Assembly (NCBI GenBank): GCA_011088105.1
Contig: JAALKI010000003.1
Coordinates: forward strand, 57,727-121,726
Reading direction: 5' to 3'
DNA: 64,000 nt
From: Nitrospirota bacterium
GTDB lineage: Bacteria; Nitrospirota; Nitrospiria; Nitrospirales; UBA8639
In this document: positions 38,569-48,704 of the stretch, in pieces
How the letters are laid out: the number at the start of each line of letters is the position of its first letter
Position numbering within the stretch: position 1 is the first letter of the stretch
Translations under genes and position numbers: made by a program
The notes under the pieces: generated by a model
The model's input: the letters and a program-made list of their open reading frames with translations, nothing else
What the model was told of the DNA's origin: nothing
Database searches by the model: none

Positions 38569-38834
38569 GCGAATGGTTTTGTGTCTTTTCACAGAGCCTC
38601 ATGGGTGTGTGTTTCTTGACAGGTCTGTTGGGCTCTCATTACGGTGAAGCCACTGAGTTGAAGCGAGAGCCGTCATCGGGACGTGCAACAAATGATCAGT
38701 GTGTCATTGTTTCGTATGTTAGTATGAATAGCATAACGAGAGCCTCATGGGAGAGGGCAGGCTTTGTGTGAGATGTTTTCCGATGCTGTTGAGTTGGTTT
38801 CATATGATTTCTTTCTCGTTGTCACGATAACACT

Positions 38835-39017
38835 ATGCAATGTCTAAAATGTCAAGGGTGTATGTTAGTGGAACGCCATTACACCCACGTTTCGCGGCGT
38901 CTTCAGGCCCGTTGTCTCAATTGTGGTTTTTGGTTTGATCTGGCGGATGTCTTGCGATTTTTTCATCGGGTTGTGACCAGTGGGTATCAAGGGGGAAAGA
39001 TTAGAGAAACTCTTTAG
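38835..39017 (+). CDS. Putative small zinc-ribbon protein (60 aa)
   Basis: Two cysteine pairs are visible: CLKCQGC at the N-terminus and ARCLNCGFW about 22 residues later, the spacing of a zinc ribbon. The C-terminal half is basic and aromatic (FFHRVV). There is no ribosome site that stands out, so the call rests on composition and motif. The 266 bp upstream and 62 bp downstream show no gene. Function unknown; small zinc ribbons often bind nucleic acid or proteins. Confidence 0.5.
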   Translation: MQCLKCQGCMLVERHYTHVSRRLQARCLNCGFWFDLADVLRFFHRVVTSGYQGGKIRETL

Positions 39018-39079
39018 AAGCGTGTCGTATCCATTCCTTAGGGGCGTTAGGGTACGAGATGCTCGGAGGAAAATGGTTC

Positions 39080-39436
39080 CTATGCCTTGAGTGCTGTTGA
39101 CAGGCGTTCCGGTGGTCGGGCGAGGATGACCGTGTCTCCTATTTCGACCAGGGGGCGTTGGATGAGGTCTGGGTGTTGAACCATAAGGTCGATCATTTCT
39201 TTTTCAGAACGTGGTTCTGTCCGCAGGTTTAAGGTCTTATAGATCTCTTCCTTGGTCCGAAGGACATCAAGGGCTTTCAGTCCTCCTTTTTTGAGGAGAG
39301 TCGTCAAGAGATTTGTGGTAAAAGGTTTTTCATAATAATTAATCGCGGTAAAGGGAAGCTTTTGGGTTTCTAGTAATTTGATAACGTTGCGACACGTGGA
39401 GCACGTTGGTTTTTGATAGACAGTAATGGGCTGCAT
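39080..39436 (-). CDS. ArsC-family reductase (arsenate reductase/Spx-like)
   Basis: This 118-residue thioredoxin-fold protein has the redox motif TCSTCRNV near residue 15, the region INYYEKPFT, the arginine in LRTKEEIY and the C-terminal QRPLVEIGDTVILARPPE. These match the ArsC/Spx/MgsR family, where members reduce arsenate with glutaredoxin or act as regulators. The Arg and RPLV positions support the reductase reading. No ars transporter or regulator is near, so the role may be general thiol chemistry. The ribosome site GGAGG lies about 9 nt upstream. Confidence 0.88.
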   Translation of the reverse strand: MQPITVYQKPTCSTCRNVIKLLETQKLPFTAINYYEKPFTTNLLTTLLKKGGLKALDVLRTKEEIYKTLNLRTEPRSEKEMIDLMVQHPDLIQRPLVEIGDTVILARPPERLSTALKA

Positions 39437-39562
39437 GAGGGTGGCGGCCTCCTTAGTTTGGTTGTGAAATGTTGACGATCTTTCCGTGCTGATGCTACAA
39501 GCTGAGCTTGTCGTGAAATGGTAACAAGAATGCCTGAATAAAGAACAGTGGAGTGATCTGTT

Positions 39563-39937
39563 ATGTCAAATGAAGACTCATCCAATGCGGAATTCCTTCA
39601 ATTCGACTGTGCGCGTGATTCTCAACGGACCTTAAAAGATTTGCTCAAAAAGCAACTTGGGCAACCTGTGTGTGTCATTGGTCATAATGATGATCGAAAA
39701 GGTCAGGAAGCGGTGTTCCAAAATTTCAACGTTCGATTAGCTGTAGTGAAGTTTCCAGATGGAAAAACGCTTGGCTATGATCCATTAGAACTGCTTCTGC
39801 CATGTGAAATTCATGAAGATGGCACAGCATACTTTGAAATTCGTCAGTGCCGAATGTGTGACCAAACGTTTCCTCTGACTTCTGATGAATTTTGGGCTGA
39901 TGTGGAACGGGTGGAATGTCCGGAATGTGCGCCCTGA
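39563..39937 (+). CDS. Hypothetical protein with C-terminal zinc-ribbon-like cysteines (124 aa)
   Basis: I do not recognise the family. The N-terminal 75 residues look like a small beta-rich domain (PVCVIGHNDD, VRLAVVKFPDGKTLGYDPLELLLP). The C-terminal part has CRMCDQTF and ECPECAP, two CxxC pairs about 26 residues apart, suggesting bound zinc. It lies divergent from the ArsC-like gene and its stop is 20 bp from the convergent nadK stop. No signal peptide is visible. Confidence 0.75.
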   Translation: MSNEDSSNAEFLQFDCARDSQRTLKDLLKKQLGQPVCVIGHNDDRKGQEAVFQNFNVRLAVVKFPDGKTLGYDPLELLLPCEIHEDGTAYFEIRQCRMCDQTFPLTSDEFWADVERVECPECAP

Positions 39938-39956
39938 CATTTACCTTGTCCTCGTC

Positions 39957-40808
39957 TTATCCATCCCCCCAGTTGAGCTTATTTCGTAAGACATCAAAAT
40001 ACGTCCGGTCAGGAAATCGAATGAGATGTGTCTGGTGTTGAGACGCGCTGATTGTCACGGTGTCACCGGCTTGGACCTCAATGCCCATCTGTCCGTCAAA
40101 TGTAACCATTGCGCCTTCTTGGTTGATCAGGACAGTTTCAAGAGAGACCTGCTTGGGGATGATAAAAGGCCGATGGGTCAGTGTATGTGGACTGATGGGG
40201 GTAATGAGTATAGTGTCGAGCGAGGGTTCAAGAATGGGGCCGCCTGCAGAAAGAGAATAGGCTGTGGACCCGGTTGGTGTTGACACAATGATGCCGTCGC
40301 CCCGTAAATTCGTGACGAATTTGCTGTTGACTTTGATTTGCACACGAATCATTCTTGCGAGAGGGCCTTTGCTGATCACGATATCGTTAAGGGCTGTTGC
40401 CTCTTCTACTGGAAGGCCTTGACGAACAATTTGGGCAAAGAGTCGTAACCGTTTGTCGAGGTGAAACGCGTGGTCAAAAACATTATCGAGTGACGTATAC
40501 ATGTGTTCGACGGTGGTTTCTGTTAAAAACCCGAGTTCCCCCATATTGACTCCTAAAATAGGCGTCGATGATTCTTCAACCAACCTGGCTGCTCGTAATA
40601 TGGTCCCATCCCCGCCCAACACCACAATCAAATCAGTGAGTGAGGCAAGATGGTCTTCCTGATGGAGGAGGGGCGACCCAAGCATGGTGGCGGTGTGGGG
40701 GCTGAGTATGACTTGTTTCTCACGTTCCTGAAGCCACGCAATGAGTGCTTGCAGGACTGGTTTGATTCTAGGAAAAGCTGGTTTTGTGAGAATGCCAATA
40801 GTGATCAT
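39957..40808 (-). CDS. nadK: NAD kinase
   Basis: The enzyme phosphorylates NAD to NADP. Motifs are VVLGGDGTILRAARL, LGVNMGELGFLTE, DGIIVSTPTGSTAYSLSAGGPI, and PISPHTLTHRPFI. The length of 283 is normal. The start ATG 40808 has no strong ribosome site. It is a single gene, convergent with the zinc-ribbon gene and divergent from clpC across 239 bp. Confidence 0.97.
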   Translation of the reverse strand: MITIGILTKPAFPRIKPVLQALIAWLQEREKQVILSPHTATMLGSPLLHQEDHLASLTDLIVVLGGDGTILRAARLVEESSTPILGVNMGELGFLTETTVEHMYTSLDNVFDHAFHLDKRLRLFAQIVRQGLPVEEATALNDIVISKGPLARMIRVQIKVNSKFVTNLRGDGIIVSTPTGSTAYSLSAGGPILEPSLDTILITPISPHTLTHRPFIIPKQVSLETVLINQEGAMVTFDGQMGIEVQAGDTVTISASQHQTHLIRFPDRTYFDVLRNKLNWGDG

Positions 40809-40940
40809 GGTTGGCAGAGCATTTTTAGCAGAAAGATTAAGAATAAGATCGTATCACAAAGACCGTCGTGAAAATTGTAGGAACCCTGATTCTTCTTGTC
40901 AATTTCAGGCTCATGTCATAAAGTTGAATAAGATGAAAAC

Positions 40941-40970
40941 TTGACAGAGAAAATACGCGCTAGCTAGACT
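40941..40970 (+). promoter_or_regulatory. Candidate promoter upstream of clpC
   Basis: TTGACA (40941-40946), a perfect -35 box, is followed 18 bp later by TAGACT (40965-40970). The leader to the clpC ATG would be about 70 nt. I see no CIRCE element nearby. Confidence 0.5.
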
Positions 40971-41047
40971 TATTTTCGTAGCATCTGCAGTGTGTGGTTT
41001 TTTCCTACGTTAATGGAAAAACCATTCGTATTTAAAAGGGAGGCAAC

Positions 41048-43477
41048 ATGTTTGAGCGGTTTACTGACCGAGGCCGGAAGATCATCATCTTAGCAAGAGA
41101 AGAGGCTGAACGGCACCAGAATGATTATCTGGGAACCGAACATTTAGTGTTGGCCGTCCTACGAGAGTCTGATGGCATTGCACTCATGATCATTAAAAAA
41201 ATGGGCCTTTCCCCTGAGCAAATCCGTACAGAGATTGAGCGGAACTTGCCCAGTGGCGGTACCACCGTCACCTTCGGGGAAATTCCATTCAGCCCAAGAG
41301 TCAAAAAAGTTATTGAGTATGGGGTCGAGGAAGCCCGCTTGCTTGGCCATAACCATATTGGCAGTGAGCATCTCCTGTTGGGGTTATTGCGAGAAGAAGA
41401 AGGTATTGGCGGAAAAGTCTTACGGGGATCAGGCGGGAATCTCTTGACGGCCCGTCAGTTGACGGTGACGTTTTTACGAAAGTCTGGAACCCGAGAGCGC
41501 GATAAAAAAAGCACAACGCCTGCGCTGGATGAATTTGGTCGGGATCTAACGCAGTTAGCCCAAGAATCCCTCTTGGATCCTGTCATTGGACGCTTTGATG
41601 AGATCGAGCGAGTGTTGCAAATTCTGAGTCGACGCTCAAAAAACAATCCTGCGCTCATTGGTGAATCTGGTGTGGGTAAGACGGCTATTGTCGAAGGGCT
41701 TGCTCAGCGTATTGTGTCAATGGATGTTCCTGATAATTTGTTGAATCGCCGTGTGATTGCGCTTGATCTTGGATCGCTCGTTGCTGGGACGAAATATCGA
41801 GGGCAATTTGAAGAACGTTTGAAAGTTGTGATGAAGGAAATTGCTCAGTCTGGCAATATCATTCTCTTCATTGATGAGCTTCATACCTTAGTCGGTGCAG
41901 GTGCAGCAGAAGGATCAATTGATGCGGCGAATATGTTGAAACCTGCTTTGTCCAGAGGAGAAATTCAGTGCATTGGGGCCACCACGCTTGATGAATATCG
42001 AAAGCATATTGAAAAAGATGGTGCGCTTAAACGACGCTTTCAACCTATTTATGTGCAGCCGCCTTCGGTTGATGAAGCAATTTCCATTATTCAAGGCCTC
42101 CGTGATCGGTATGAAGAACACCATGGGGTTGAAATTACGGACGAAGCGGTTATTGAAGCCGTCAAGCTTTCCGATCGATATGTCACCGATCGGTTTCTTC
42201 CAGATAAAGCTATTGATTTAATCGACGAGACAGGCTCTCGTGCCAAGCTCCAATCTTACGCCTTGCCTTCGGAATTAAAGTCATTGGAGCATGAGCTGAA
42301 AAGGGTTGCGCGAGAAAAAGAAGCGGCGATTAGCACACAAAGTTTTGAAGAGGCTGTCAAGTATCGAGAAGAAGAAGAGCGGCTTCGCAAACTCTTAGAA
42401 GATGCCAAACAAGATTGGAAAAAGAAGAAAGAACAAAATAGACCGGTGATCAGTGCTGAAGAAGTGAGTTATGTTGTTTCAAAAATGACGGGGATTCCGC
42501 TGTTTAAACTAGAAGAAGAAGAGTCGGAAAAACTTCTACATATGGAAGATTTTCTCCATAAGAGAATTGTGGGACAGGAAGAAGCCATCTCTGCCATTTG
42601 TCGCGCAATTCGTCGATCTCGTGCCGGGTTGAAGGATGCGCGTAAGCCTATCGGCTCCTTTATCTACTTAGGTCCGACTGGTGTGGGGAAAACGGAGTTA
42701 GCACGGGCACTCGCTGAATTTTTATTTAATTCAGAAGATGCCTTGATTCGTATTGATATGTCAGAATATCAAGAGAAGTTTGCCAGCTCGCGCTTGTTCG
42801 GGGCACCTCCAGGATATGTTGGATATGAGGAAGGAGGCCAACTAACAGAGAAAGTCCGGCGCCGTCCCTACTCAGTCGTGCTATTTGATGAGATTGAAAA
42901 AGCCCATCCAGATATCTTCAATGTGCTGCTCCAAGTTTTGGATGATGGGGTGTTAACGGACAGTGTCGGGAGAAAAGTTGATTTTAAAAATACCATTTTA
43001 GTAATGACCTCGAATTTGGGAACCAAGTTGATTCAAAAAGGTGTCTCTCTGGGATTCCAAAAAGAAGAAGAAGCTGAAAGCAGCAACCGTATGAAAAATG
43101 AGGTGTTGGCTGAGCTTAAACGGAATTTCAGTCCTGAGTTTTTGAATCGTATTGATGATCTCGTTGTCTTTCATCCGTTAAATAAAGAGCATCTTCTCCA
43201 AATAGTCGATATTCTGTTGAATGAGTTGAATGGTCGATTAGCGGATCGCGGGATTCAACTTGATGTCACGGATGATGTGAAACACTGGCTCATTAATGAG
43301 GGGTATCAGCCGCAATATGGCGCACGCCCCATGAGAAGAACGATTCAAAAGTGCTTAGGCGATCCATTATCAGAGGAATTGCTGAAGGGCCGATTCAAAG
43401 ACGCCAAGAAGATCAAGGTGTCTTTGCAAGATAATTTGCCGTCTTTTGAAGAAGAAGAAGTGATGGCAGGAGTCTAG
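41048..43477 (+). CDS. clpC: ClpC-type AAA+ unfoldase
   Basis: This 809-residue Hsp100 chaperone pairs with ClpP to degrade damaged proteins. Residues 1-145 are the double Clp N-terminal repeat ([38 protein letters not shown]). The first ATPase has [22 protein letters not shown]-like middle segment ([17 protein letters not shown]) marks ClpC rather than ClpB. The second ATPase has [18 protein letters not shown], and ends with [11 protein letters not shown]. The ribosome site is GGGAGG. The promoter candidate is at 40941 and a hairpin follows the gene. Confidence 0.97.
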   Translation: MFERFTDRGRKIIILAREEAERHQNDYLGTEHLVLAVLRESDGIALMIIKKMGLSPEQIRTEIERNLPSGGTTVTFGEIPFSPRVKKVIEYGVEEARLLGHNHIGSEHLLLGLLREEEGIGGKVLRGSGGNLLTARQLTVTFLRKSGTRERDKKSTTPALDEFGRDLTQLAQESLLDPVIGRFDEIERVLQILSRRSKNNPALIGESGVGKTAIVEGLAQRIVSMDVPDNLLNRRVIALDLGSLVAGTKYRGQFEERLKVVMKEIAQSGNIILFIDELHTLVGAGAAEGSIDAANMLKPALSRGEIQCIGATTLDEYRKHIEKDGALKRRFQPIYVQPPSVDEAISIIQGLRDRYEEHHGVEITDEAVIEAVKLSDRYVTDRFLPDKAIDLIDETGSRAKLQSYALPSELKSLEHELKRVAREKEAAISTQSFEEAVKYREEEERLRKLLEDAKQDWKKKKEQNRPVISAEEVSYVVSKMTGIPLFKLEEEESEKLLHMEDFLHKRIVGQEEAISAICRAIRRSRAGLKDARKPIGSFIYLGPTGVGKTELARALAEFLFNSEDALIRIDMSEYQEKFASSRLFGAPPGYVGYEEGGQLTEKVRRRPYSVVLFDEIEKAHPDIFNVLLQVLDDGVLTDSVGRKVDFKNTILVMTSNLGTKLIQKGVSLGFQKEEEAESSNRMKNEVLAELKRNFSPEFLNRIDDLVVFHPLNKEHLLQIVDILLNELNGRLADRGIQLDVTDDVKHWLINEGYQPQYGARPMRRTIQKCLGDPLSEELLKGRFKDAKKIKVSLQDNLPSFEEEEVMAGV

Positions 43478-43509
43478 CGTCCGTGTGTAATGCGGGGGCA
43501 GGAGACCAA

Positions 43510-43547
43510 ACGACCCTCATGACCGTTGATATGGTTGTGAGGGTCGT
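43510..43547 (+). terminator. Stem-loop after clpC
   Basis: ACGACCCTCATGACC (43510-43524) and GGTTGTGAGGGTCGT (43533-43547) pair along 15 bp with two G-U wobbles. The stem lies 33 bp past the clpC stop. The following sequence is TGTGTGTG rather than a T run, so it may need a factor or act as an mRNA 3' barrier. Confidence 0.55.
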
Positions 43548-43703
43548 TGTGTGTGAGGCGGCCTCTTGTATTGAGACTCTGCAGTGTTGTGATCAATGAT
43601 CTTTTCGCGTGATGACAGTTTTTTGCACGACCGTCATGGATATCCTGGACTGTTGATATCGATGACAGATATTCATCGTTCATTCTTTTAATTCCTTTCT
43701 CTT

Positions 43704-44705
43704 GTGCCATTGGCTCTCTTAGCTATTGAATCGTCTTGTGATGAAACGGCCGCAGCCGTGATCAACCTTGATGGGCACATCGCTTCCAACGTAATCAGCT
43801 CTCAGCATGAGGTGCATCGTCAGTATGGAGGGGTCGTTCCAGAATTGGCTTCTCGAAGTCATATTGAAAAGATAGAGAGCGTCGTTCGCGAAGCCATGAG
43901 TCAAGCACAAGTTGACTGGCCCGCGATTCAGGCTATTGCGGTGACAAGAGGGCCTGGGCTAGCAGGGGCGCTTGTGGTTGGGGTTAGTTTTGGAAAAGCG
44001 TTGGCGTTTGCCCTGGGGGTGCCCTGGATTGCCGTGAATCATTTAGAAGGACATGTGGCGTCTGCATGGCTAGACAAGCAAGTCTGCCTCACCCCCTGTG
44101 TGATATTCATTGTATCGGGCGGCCATACGCACTTATATCTTGTTCCTGAATGGGGATCGTATGAATTAGTAGGTCGAACACTTGATGATGCCGCTGGTGA
44201 AGCTTTTGATAAAGGAGCGAATATGTTGGGGTTGGGGCATCCTGGAGGGCCAGCCCTTGATCGTCTTGCGAGAACTGGCAATCCTGATATCGTGCGTTTT
44301 CCCCGTCCATACCATCATAAAGGAGGCCTGAATTTCAGTTTTAGCGGGATTAAAACTTCCTTGTTATATTATTTGCGCGACCGTCAACAAGAAAAGGCAG
44401 ATGTCAGACTGGAAGATATTGCTGCGGGATATCAAGAGGCTATTGTCGAGGTGCTGATTGATAAGGCGTTCCGGGCGGTTGATCACTATCATGTCAGCCA
44501 ATTAGCGGTCGTTGGGGGCGTTTCAGCAAATTCTCGATTACGTGCCTTACTCTCGGCTCGGGCTTCAGCGAATGGGGTGCAATTAGCTTTGCCAAAACTG
44601 GAGTATTGTACGGATAATGCGGCCATGATTGCTGCGGCAGGGTTGCAGGCCTATCATGCTGGCCGATTCGCTGCATGGGATCTCGATGCCGTTGCGGCTG
44701 GATAA
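43704..44705 (+). CDS. tsaD: tRNA N6-threonylcarbamoyladenosine transferase subunit TsaD
   Basis: This is the ASKHA-fold enzyme that transfers threonylcarbamoyl from TC-AMP to A37 of ANN-reading tRNAs. Signatures are LLAIESSCDETAAAV, VPELASRSHIEKI, AVTRGPGLAGALVVG, AVNHLEGHVASAWL (metal histidines), FIVSGGHTHLYLV and ARTGNPDIVRFPRPY, then VVGGVSANSRLR. The start is GTG 43704, with TTG 43710 possible; neither has a clear ribosome site. TsaB, TsaC and TsaE are not in the window. Confidence 0.96.
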   Translation: MPLALLAIESSCDETAAAVINLDGHIASNVISSQHEVHRQYGGVVPELASRSHIEKIESVVREAMSQAQVDWPAIQAIAVTRGPGLAGALVVGVSFGKALAFALGVPWIAVNHLEGHVASAWLDKQVCLTPCVIFIVSGGHTHLYLVPEWGSYELVGRTLDDAAGEAFDKGANMLGLGHPGGPALDRLARTGNPDIVRFPRPYHHKGGLNFSFSGIKTSLLYYLRDRQQEKADVRLEDIAAGYQEAIVEVLIDKAFRAVDHYHVSQLAVVGGVSANSRLRALLSARASANGVQLALPKLEYCTDNAAMIAAAGLQAYHAGRFAAWDLDAVAAG

Positions 44706-44734
44706 AGGGTCGAGGGGGGCCCTGGGTATTGTCA

Positions 44735-46429
44735 ATGGCTTGTGGAAATCTGGTTGGTCTAAAGGCTAATCAGTTAGCCCGCCTTCATCGGCTAGGCCGG
44801 CGGCGTGTGCCGGTCGATATGGTCATTACACCTGATTTGGCAGGAATTTGTTCGGAGCTCTCACAGGAAATTCGACGGCAAATAGGGTTATTGATTAATC
44901 GACGTGGGAATATTGAAACCGTAGTTGTGGGAACTGATCGGCAACTGGTCCTTCCTCAGTTGTCACGGACTCGTTCGGGGCCTCGGTTGTTGCGGGGTGT
45001 GAGACTTGTCCATACCCATTTGAATAATCAGCCATTAACACAGGATGATTTTACCGACCTTGCCTTGCTTCGCTTGGACTTGATGGTGGCAATTGGTGTG
45101 GGGATTGATGGGCGGCCAGCAGACATCCATGTTGCGCATATCCTCCCACCCAATCCGCAAGGCAAGGTGTATGAGACCCTGAACTCCAAACCGTTTCATG
45201 GATTTCGCATGGATTACGGAAATTTTGTGCAGACACTTGAAACGGAAATTTCTCGAGCTACCGCGACGCCACAAGTCAGGGATGATATCCCTAAAGCCAT
45301 TTTTGTGAGTGCGTCAAATCGACGGCGTGTTGAACAAGAAGAGCAACTGGAAGAATCAAAAACATTGGCTCAATCACATGGAATTCATGTCTTAGGTACT
45401 GTGATGCAGCGTTCAAAAGAGATCAATCCCAAGTATCTGGTTGGTATTGGAAAGTTGCATGATATCATCATTCATGCCTTACAACATGGAGCTGATATGC
45501 TCATTTTTGACCAAAATCTCACACCCACACAGGTACGATCAATTTCTGATGTGACGGAATTGAAGGTACTGGATCGCACGCAACTCATTTTGGATGTGTT
45601 CGCACGACGAGCCCACACGCGAACGGGGAAAATTCAAGTTGAACTAGCCCAAATGAAATACATTTTGCCTCGATTGTCTCAATCCAATACAGCGTTTTCG
45701 AGATTAGGGGGAGGGATCGGTGGACGAGGACCTGGAGAAACACAGTTGGAGACGGATTTGCGCCGAGTGCGAGATCGTATCATCTATTTGGAAGGAGAAC
45801 TGAAAACAATTGGTCGTCATCGGCAACAGCAACGCAAGATGCGAGTTCGCCGACAAGTCCCTGTGATCTCTCTCGTTGGATATACCAATGCAGGAAAATC
45901 CACCATGCTCAATGCGCTGACTGGAAGTACGGTATCAGTCAACAATCGGCCATTTGAAACCCTGGATACCGTGAGCCGTCAGCTTTATCTACCCAATGGA
46001 CGTGAGGTCGTGATCACGGATACGGTTGGATTTTTGAGGGAGTTGCCAAAAGATTTGTTCGAATCGTTTCGATCGACGCTTGAGGAGCTTCGGCAGGCGG
46101 ACATCTTGCTTCATGTCGTTGATATCAGTACCCATGACCCTGTGGGGCATATGGCTGCGGTTGAAAAGGTTCTTGCCAAATTAGATTTAGAGGGTATTCC
46201 TCGCGTGTTGGTCTTCAATAAATGTGATCAGGTTGGGAAAGAAGAGGTTGAGCGATTGTGTCATCGAAATCAGGCTTGCGGGGTATCGGCTATGCAACCA
46301 GCAACATTAGAATCTTTATGCCAGACGCTTGCCACAGTGCTTGCGCAAACGCCCTCTTCAAATGGGTATTCTCCTTTTCCTCGTCCTCACCAGTCTATTG
46401 ATGAATCTGGTGTGATCACGGTCTCATGA
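44735..46429 (+). CDS. hflX: GTPase HflX, long form
   Basis: This ribosome-splitting GTPase has, after an N-terminal extension, the HflX domain ILGTVMQRSKEINPKYLVGIGK region with HGADMLIFDQNLTPTQ, and GGGIGGRGPGETQLETDLR. The G domain has SLVGYTNAGKSTMLNALT (G1), VITDTVGFLRELP (G3) and VFNKCDQVG (G4). At 564 residues it is longer than the E. coli enzyme because of about 150 extra N-terminal residues (GLKANQLARLHRLGRRRVP), which resemble the long HflX seen in several other phyla. ATG 44735 is favoured. It starts 29 nt after tsaD. Confidence 0.94.
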   Translation: MACGNLVGLKANQLARLHRLGRRRVPVDMVITPDLAGICSELSQEIRRQIGLLINRRGNIETVVVGTDRQLVLPQLSRTRSGPRLLRGVRLVHTHLNNQPLTQDDFTDLALLRLDLMVAIGVGIDGRPADIHVAHILPPNPQGKVYETLNSKPFHGFRMDYGNFVQTLETEISRATATPQVRDDIPKAIFVSASNRRRVEQEEQLEESKTLAQSHGIHVLGTVMQRSKEINPKYLVGIGKLHDIIIHALQHGADMLIFDQNLTPTQVRSISDVTELKVLDRTQLILDVFARRAHTRTGKIQVELAQMKYILPRLSQSNTAFSRLGGGIGGRGPGETQLETDLRRVRDRIIYLEGELKTIGRHRQQQRKMRVRRQVPVISLVGYTNAGKSTMLNALTGSTVSVNNRPFETLDTVSRQLYLPNGREVVITDTVGFLRELPKDLFESFRSTLEELRQADILLHVVDISTHDPVGHMAAVEKVLAKLDLEGIPRVLVFNKCDQVGKEEVERLCHRNQACGVSAMQPATLESLCQTLATVLAQTPSSNGYSPFPRPHQSIDESGVITVS

Positions 46430-46481
46430 GGAAGAAAGCGTGAATCCAGTGGTCATGGTCCAAACCCTATTCCAGTAATGC

Positions 46482-47132
46482 ATGCCCGTGAAAACCTCCA
46501 CCCGCGCACGAATGAGACGCATTGCAATCTGTTTGCAACAGGCCATGCCAGAGGCTCCTGTCGAACTCGACCATACGGGAGCCTGGGAATTGCTCGTAGC
46601 GACCATCCTGTCAGCGCAATGTACGGATGAGCGGGTGAATCGTGTGACGCCGGCATTATTCCAGCGTTATCAAACACCTACGGAGTTTGCCCAGGCCGAT
46701 CAGATGGAATTAGAGTCCTTGATTCATTCAACAGGATTTTTCCGGAGTAAAGCGCGAAACCTTATTGCCTGTGCCCAATATCTTATCGATGTCTTTCATG
46801 GGATTGTCCCTGATACGATGGAGGCTTTAATCACATTACCAGGAATTGGACGGAAAACAGCGAATGTGCTATTAGGTGCATGTTTCGGCAGACCAGCCAT
46901 TGTGGTGGATACGCATGTCAAACGTGTCGCCCACCGTTTACAGTTCAGCGCAAGCTCAGATCCCACGAAGATTGAGCAGGATCTCCAGGGGGTTATGCCT
47001 CAAGCTGACTGGACCCGCGTGTCACAACGGCTACTTCTGCATGGCCGGTATGTGTGTACCGCGCGTAAGCCGCGCTGTGGAGACTGTGCCATTTTTACAG
47101 AATGTCTTTGGGAAGGAAAAGCCGTGCAATGA
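46482..47132 (+). CDS. nth: Endonuclease III (DNA glycosylase/AP lyase)
   Basis: This base-excision repair enzyme acts on oxidised pyrimidines. The helix-hairpin-helix is LPGIGRKTANVLL, with the catalytic lysine in GRKT and the aspartate in VVDTHVKRVAHR. The C-terminal [4Fe-4S] site has the exact C-x6-C-x2-C-x5-C spacing (CTARKPRCGDCAIFTEC). The length of 216 is normal. The stop overlaps the yicC start as ATGA. Uracil-DNA glycosylase at the window start is another repair glycosylase. Confidence 0.97.
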   Translation: MPVKTSTRARMRRIAICLQQAMPEAPVELDHTGAWELLVATILSAQCTDERVNRVTPALFQRYQTPTEFAQADQMELESLIHSTGFFRSKARNLIACAQYLIDVFHGIVPDTMEALITLPGIGRKTANVLLGACFGRPAIVVDTHVKRVAHRLQFSASSDPTKIEQDLQGVMPQADWTRVSQRLLLHGRYVCTARKPRCGDCAIFTECLWEGKAVQ

Positions 47133-48007
47133 TCAAGAGCATGACGGGATTTGGGAAACGCGATGCCGTTTGGCGAGGGACGACGGTTGTGGTGGAAATT
47201 CGATCAGTCAACCATCGATTCCGAGAGGTGATGTCCAGGCTTCCTAAAGGGTTTCTGGCCTTGGAGGAAGACATTAAACGAGCTGTGGGGGCTCGTTGTC
47301 AGAGAGGACATATTGATGTTGTGGTAACTTGGACTGGGAGCAAAGAGAAAAAATCTCGACTGGAGATCGATCGAACAGTCGCCAAACAATATTATCAATG
47401 TCTTCGTGCGCTTCAACAGGAGTTTCATCTGGATGGAGCGATTGATGTCTCTCTTCTAGCCGGGTTGCGTGGGCTTGTAACGGAAATTGAAGAACCAGAA
47501 GAACTGCGCCCTCTAGAAATTGTGATTAAACGATTAGTGACCGGCGCGATTCGTGATGTCGAGGCGATGCGTGTCCGCGAAGGAAAAGTGCTTTTAGCAG
47601 ATATGAAGGCACGGTTAGGAGATATGCGTGTTGTGGTGAAAGGCATCGGTACCCGAGTGCCTCAGGTGGTGCAAGCCTATTACTGTCGGATGCGAGAGCG
47701 CATTGAACAATTAGTGGGGAAGGGCCTGGTTGAATCTGACCGGCTCAATCAAGAATTGGCGCATTTCGCGGATCGGTGTGATGTGACAGAAGAGATGACT
47801 CGCTTCACGAGCCATCTCTCACAATTTGAACAGTTGCTCAAAAAGGCGACGCCTGTGGGACGGCAGCTTGATTTTTTGCTACAAGAAATGGGGCGTGAGG
47901 TGAATACAATCGGATCAAAGGCAAATGACATCGATATTACTTCACAGGTGGTGTATCTCAAAAGCGAGTTGGAAAAAGTTCGAGAGCAGGTGCAAAATGT
48001 GGAGTAA
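47129..48007 (+). CDS. yicC: YicC-family endoribonuclease
   Basis: This 292-residue protein starts IKSMTGFGKRD and ends with LLQEMGREVNTIGSKANDI, both YicC signatures. A middle segment RGHIDVVVTW is also typical. YicC proteins have been shown to be RNA endonucleases in E. coli. The order yicC-gmk-rpoZ-coaBC is widely conserved, supporting the call. Start at ATG 47129 overlapping nth. Confidence 0.95.
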   Translation: MIKSMTGFGKRDAVWRGTTVVVEIRSVNHRFREVMSRLPKGFLALEEDIKRAVGARCQRGHIDVVVTWTGSKEKKSRLEIDRTVAKQYYQCLRALQQEFHLDGAIDVSLLAGLRGLVTEIEEPEELRPLEIVIKRLVTGAIRDVEAMRVREGKVLLADMKARLGDMRVVVKGIGTRVPQVVQAYYCRMRERIEQLVGKGLVESDRLNQELAHFADRCDVTEEMTRFTSHLSQFEQLLKKATPVGRQLDFLLQEMGREVNTIGSKANDIDITSQVVYLKSELEKVREQVQNVE

Positions 48008-48043
48008 CGTATTCGCAAGCTTCCCCAATACAGGGTGTCGCAC

Positions 48044-48688
48044 ATGAGACAGAAAGGGTTGCTCATCGTGGTCTCCGGTCCGTCAGGAGTGGGGAAGAGC
48101 ACATTATGTCGGGCTATCACGACGCAACTGGCGAGGACAACACTTTCGGTGTCGTGTACAACGCGTCGGCCAAGGCCTGGAGAACGCGATGGCGTTGAGT
48201 ATCATTTTATCGAGAAATCTCAGTTTGAAGCGATGGTGCAACGCCAGGAGTTTGTGGAGTGGGCAACGGTCTACGGCAATATGTATGGAACACCGTCCCA
48301 GCAGTTGGAACAAGCCATGGAGCAGGGGATAGATGTGTTATTGGATATTGACACGCAGGGGGCACGGCAAATCATGAAATGTTTCTCGGATGCGGTCTCT
48401 GTCTTCATCATGCCGCCCTCCCTTGATGCTTTACAAGATCGATTGCTCCAGAGAGCTGCAGATGCTCCAGCGGAAGTCCAACGGCGGTTTCAAAAGGCCC
48501 GCGAAGAAATTCTCAATTATCACGTGTATGGCTATGTGCTTCGAAATGATGACCTGACCCAAGCGACACGGGTGCTAGAAGCAGTCATCCTTGCCGAACG
48601 CATGAAAACAACACGCATGACGAATGCATGGCTAATTGAGTATGGTTTGATGGCAAATCCAGATTCACAACATATACCTATCATTTAA
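48044..48688 (+). CDS. gmk: Guanylate kinase
   Basis: The enzyme phosphorylates GMP to GDP. The nucleotide loop is VVSGPSGVGKSTLCRAI; the GMP-binding part is CTTRRPRPGERDGVEYHFI, with NMYGTPSQQLEQA, LLDIDTQGARQI and RRFQKAREEI. The length of 214 is normal. ATG 48044 is favoured over GTG 48035. It lies 16 nt before rpoZ. Confidence 0.97.
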   Translation: MRQKGLLIVVSGPSGVGKSTLCRAITTQLARTTLSVSCTTRRPRPGERDGVEYHFIEKSQFEAMVQRQEFVEWATVYGNMYGTPSQQLEQAMEQGIDVLLDIDTQGARQIMKCFSDAVSVFIMPPSLDALQDRLLQRAADAPAEVQRRFQKAREEILNYHVYGYVLRNDDLTQATRVLEAVILAERMKTTRMTNAWLIEYGLMANPDSQHIPII

Positions 48689-48704
48689 CAAGGGAGGTGA
48701 TCTC

